Shown: one piece after another, positions 5,422 through 6,346 of the stretch | How positions within the stretch are numbered: position 1 is the stretch's first letter | Layout: the number at the start of each line of letters is the position of its first letter | Assembly: GCA_016195505.1 (NCBI GenBank) | Contig: JACPZN010000274.1 | Coordinates: 1-6,346 of the forward strand | Reading direction: 5' to 3' | From: Nitrospirota bacterium | Lineage (GTDB): Bacteria > Nitrospirota > Nitrospiria > Nitrospirales > Nitrospiraceae | DNA length: 6,346 nt | Position numbers and translations under genes: made by a program | The notes under the pieces: generated by a model | What the model was told of the DNA's origin: nothing | Database searches by the model: none | The model's input: the letters and a program-made list of their open reading frames with translations, nothing else

Positions 5422-6346
5422 TTGGCGTATTCCACGTACCGGCTTTCTCGAATGACGGTGACCTTAATCTGCCCCGGATAGGTCAACTCTTGTTCTATTT
5501 TCTTTGCAAGTTCACGAGAGAGCTGGAAAGACTCTGCATCGGTGATGTCTTCCTGTCGGACAATCACGCGAATTTCTCGCCCCGCTTGAATCGCATAGGC
5601 CTTCTGCACACCCTTCTGTCCCGTGGCCAGCGATTCGAGTTTCTCCAAACGCTTCACGTAGGACTCCAGCGCTTCCCTCCGCGCGCCAGGTCGTGCTGCC
5701 GACAGCGCCTCGGCCGCAGCCACTAAGACGCTCTCCGGACAAATTGGCTCCACCTGCTCATGGTGCGCGGCAATCGCATTCACGATCTTGGGGGACTCAC
5801 CGTACTTCTTGGCAATCTCGGCCCCCAGCATGGCATGCGGTCCTTCTTCTTCGTGGCTGACCGCCTTGCCGATATCGTGGAGCAACGCGCCGCGCCGCGC
5901 CAACCTCACATCGAGGCCCAGTTCCGACGCCATGATGCCGCAAATGTACGAGGCTTCCCGAGCATGATAGAGATTATTCTGGCCGTAGCTCGTGCGATAC
6001 TTCAGGCGTCCCAGCACTTTGATCAGTTCGGGATGGAAATCCGAGAGTCCCAGCTCGAAGATAATCTTTTCGGCTTCTTCATACATCAATTTGTCGATGT
6101 CGACCTTCACCTTTTCCACAATTTCTTCAATGCGCGTGGGATGAATGCGCCCATCGTGCATCAGCCGTTCAAGCGAAACCTTTGCAATCTCACGCCGTAA
6201 GGGATCGAATCCTGAAATGATCACCGCCTCAGGCGTCTCATCGATAATCAAATCGATCCCCGTGGCCGCCTCAAGCGCGCGGATGTTCCGCCCCTCCCGA
6301 CCGATGATCCGACCCTTCATCGCGTCGTTCGGGATCGGAACCACAG
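5418..6346 (-). CDS. rny: Ribonuclease Y (C-terminal part; 5' end outside window)
   Basis: RNase Y is the membrane-anchored endoribonuclease that starts mRNA decay in many bacteria lacking RNase E. About 309 C-terminal residues of an expected roughly 520 are present. The gene runs off the right edge, so the N-terminal transmembrane helix and coiled coil are not visible. The apparent GTG at 6344 is an internal Val codon. In order, counted from that Val, there is a KH RNA-binding domain with GRIIGREGRNIR (11-22, GxxG loop GREG) and the block TGIDLIIDETPEAVIISGFDP. The linker contains RTSYGQNNLYHAREAS (117-132, first HD histidine His127). The HD phosphohydrolase core is LLHDIGKAVSHEEEG (154-168, His156-Asp157), and AAHHEQVEP follows. 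The conserved C-terminal region ends YPGQIKVTVIRESRYVEYAK. All visible catalytic positions are intact. The stop codon overlaps the next gene by four bases. The assignment is secure. Confidence 0.96.
   Translation of the reverse strand, partial: VVPIPNDAMKGRIIGREGRNIRALEAATGIDLIIDETPEAVIISGFDPLRREIAKVSLERLMHDGRIHPTRIEEIVEKVKVDIDKLMYEEAEKIIFELGLSDFHPELIKVLGRLKYRTSYGQNNLYHAREASYICGIMASELGLDVRLARRGALLHDIGKAVSHEEEGPHAMLGAEIAKKYGESPKIVNAIAAHHEQVEPICPESVLVAAAEALSAARPGARREALESYVKRLEKLESLATGQKGVQKAYAIQAGREIRVIVRQEDITDAESFQLSRELAKKIEQELTYPGQIKVTVIRESRYVEYAK

Noticed and set aside
5760..6200. 146-codon open frame on the plus strand opposite rny
   Set aside because: It lies inside the conserved KH/HD coding region on the other strand and shows no recognisable protein features.
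6342..6344. GTG at the right edge as the start of rny
   Set aside because: It lies immediately before the KH domain in the middle of RNase Y. The gene clearly continues beyond the window, and the codon is an internal Val.

Overview
The window looks like housekeeping chromosome from a Gram-negative-type bacterium of moderate GC content. Gene order (rny, ymdB-like phosphoesterase, xseA, xseB, tlyA, sugar epimerase) and the protein style fit a Nitrospira-like member of Nitrospirota best. That assignment is an impression from remembered gene order and was not tested by any search. No mobile element, CRISPR array, tRNA, rRNA or sign of recent transfer was seen. No stretch over 300 bases lacks a gene.

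Layout: two genes read rightward on the left side: aat (6-719, leucyl/phenylalanyl-tRNA-protein transferase, N-degron pathway) and a single-domain rhodanese (778-1098). The rhodanese has its own near-consensus promoter in the 58-base gap after aat. They converge on a six-gene leftward run that fills the rest of the window. In transcription order this is rny (RNase Y, 5' end cut by the window edge), a YmdB/TIGR00282 metallophosphoesterase (overlapping rny by 4 nt), xseA and xseB (exonuclease VII large and small subunits), tlyA (rRNA 2'-O-methyltransferase) and an NAD-dependent sugar-nucleotide epimerase. Spacings are 0-54 bases, so read-through as one operon is likely.

The genes group by theme. 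RNase Y and YmdB belong to RNA turnover and cyclic-phosphate chemistry, XseA/XseB to single-strand DNA degradation, TlyA to ribosome modification, and the epimerase to surface-sugar precursor supply. The most interesting part is the exonuclease VII pair. xseA has no ATG, GTG or TTG codon upstream of its conserved N-terminal VSELT motif, yet a good Shine-Dalgarno sits at the preceding stop codon, which points to an ATT (AUU) start. In contrast, xseB has a strong Shine-Dalgarno and what looks like its own promoter with a perfect TATAAT box. Together these would favour excess small subunit over large subunit, which fits the known stoichiometry of the enzyme. I found no evidence of a wholly new system in this window.
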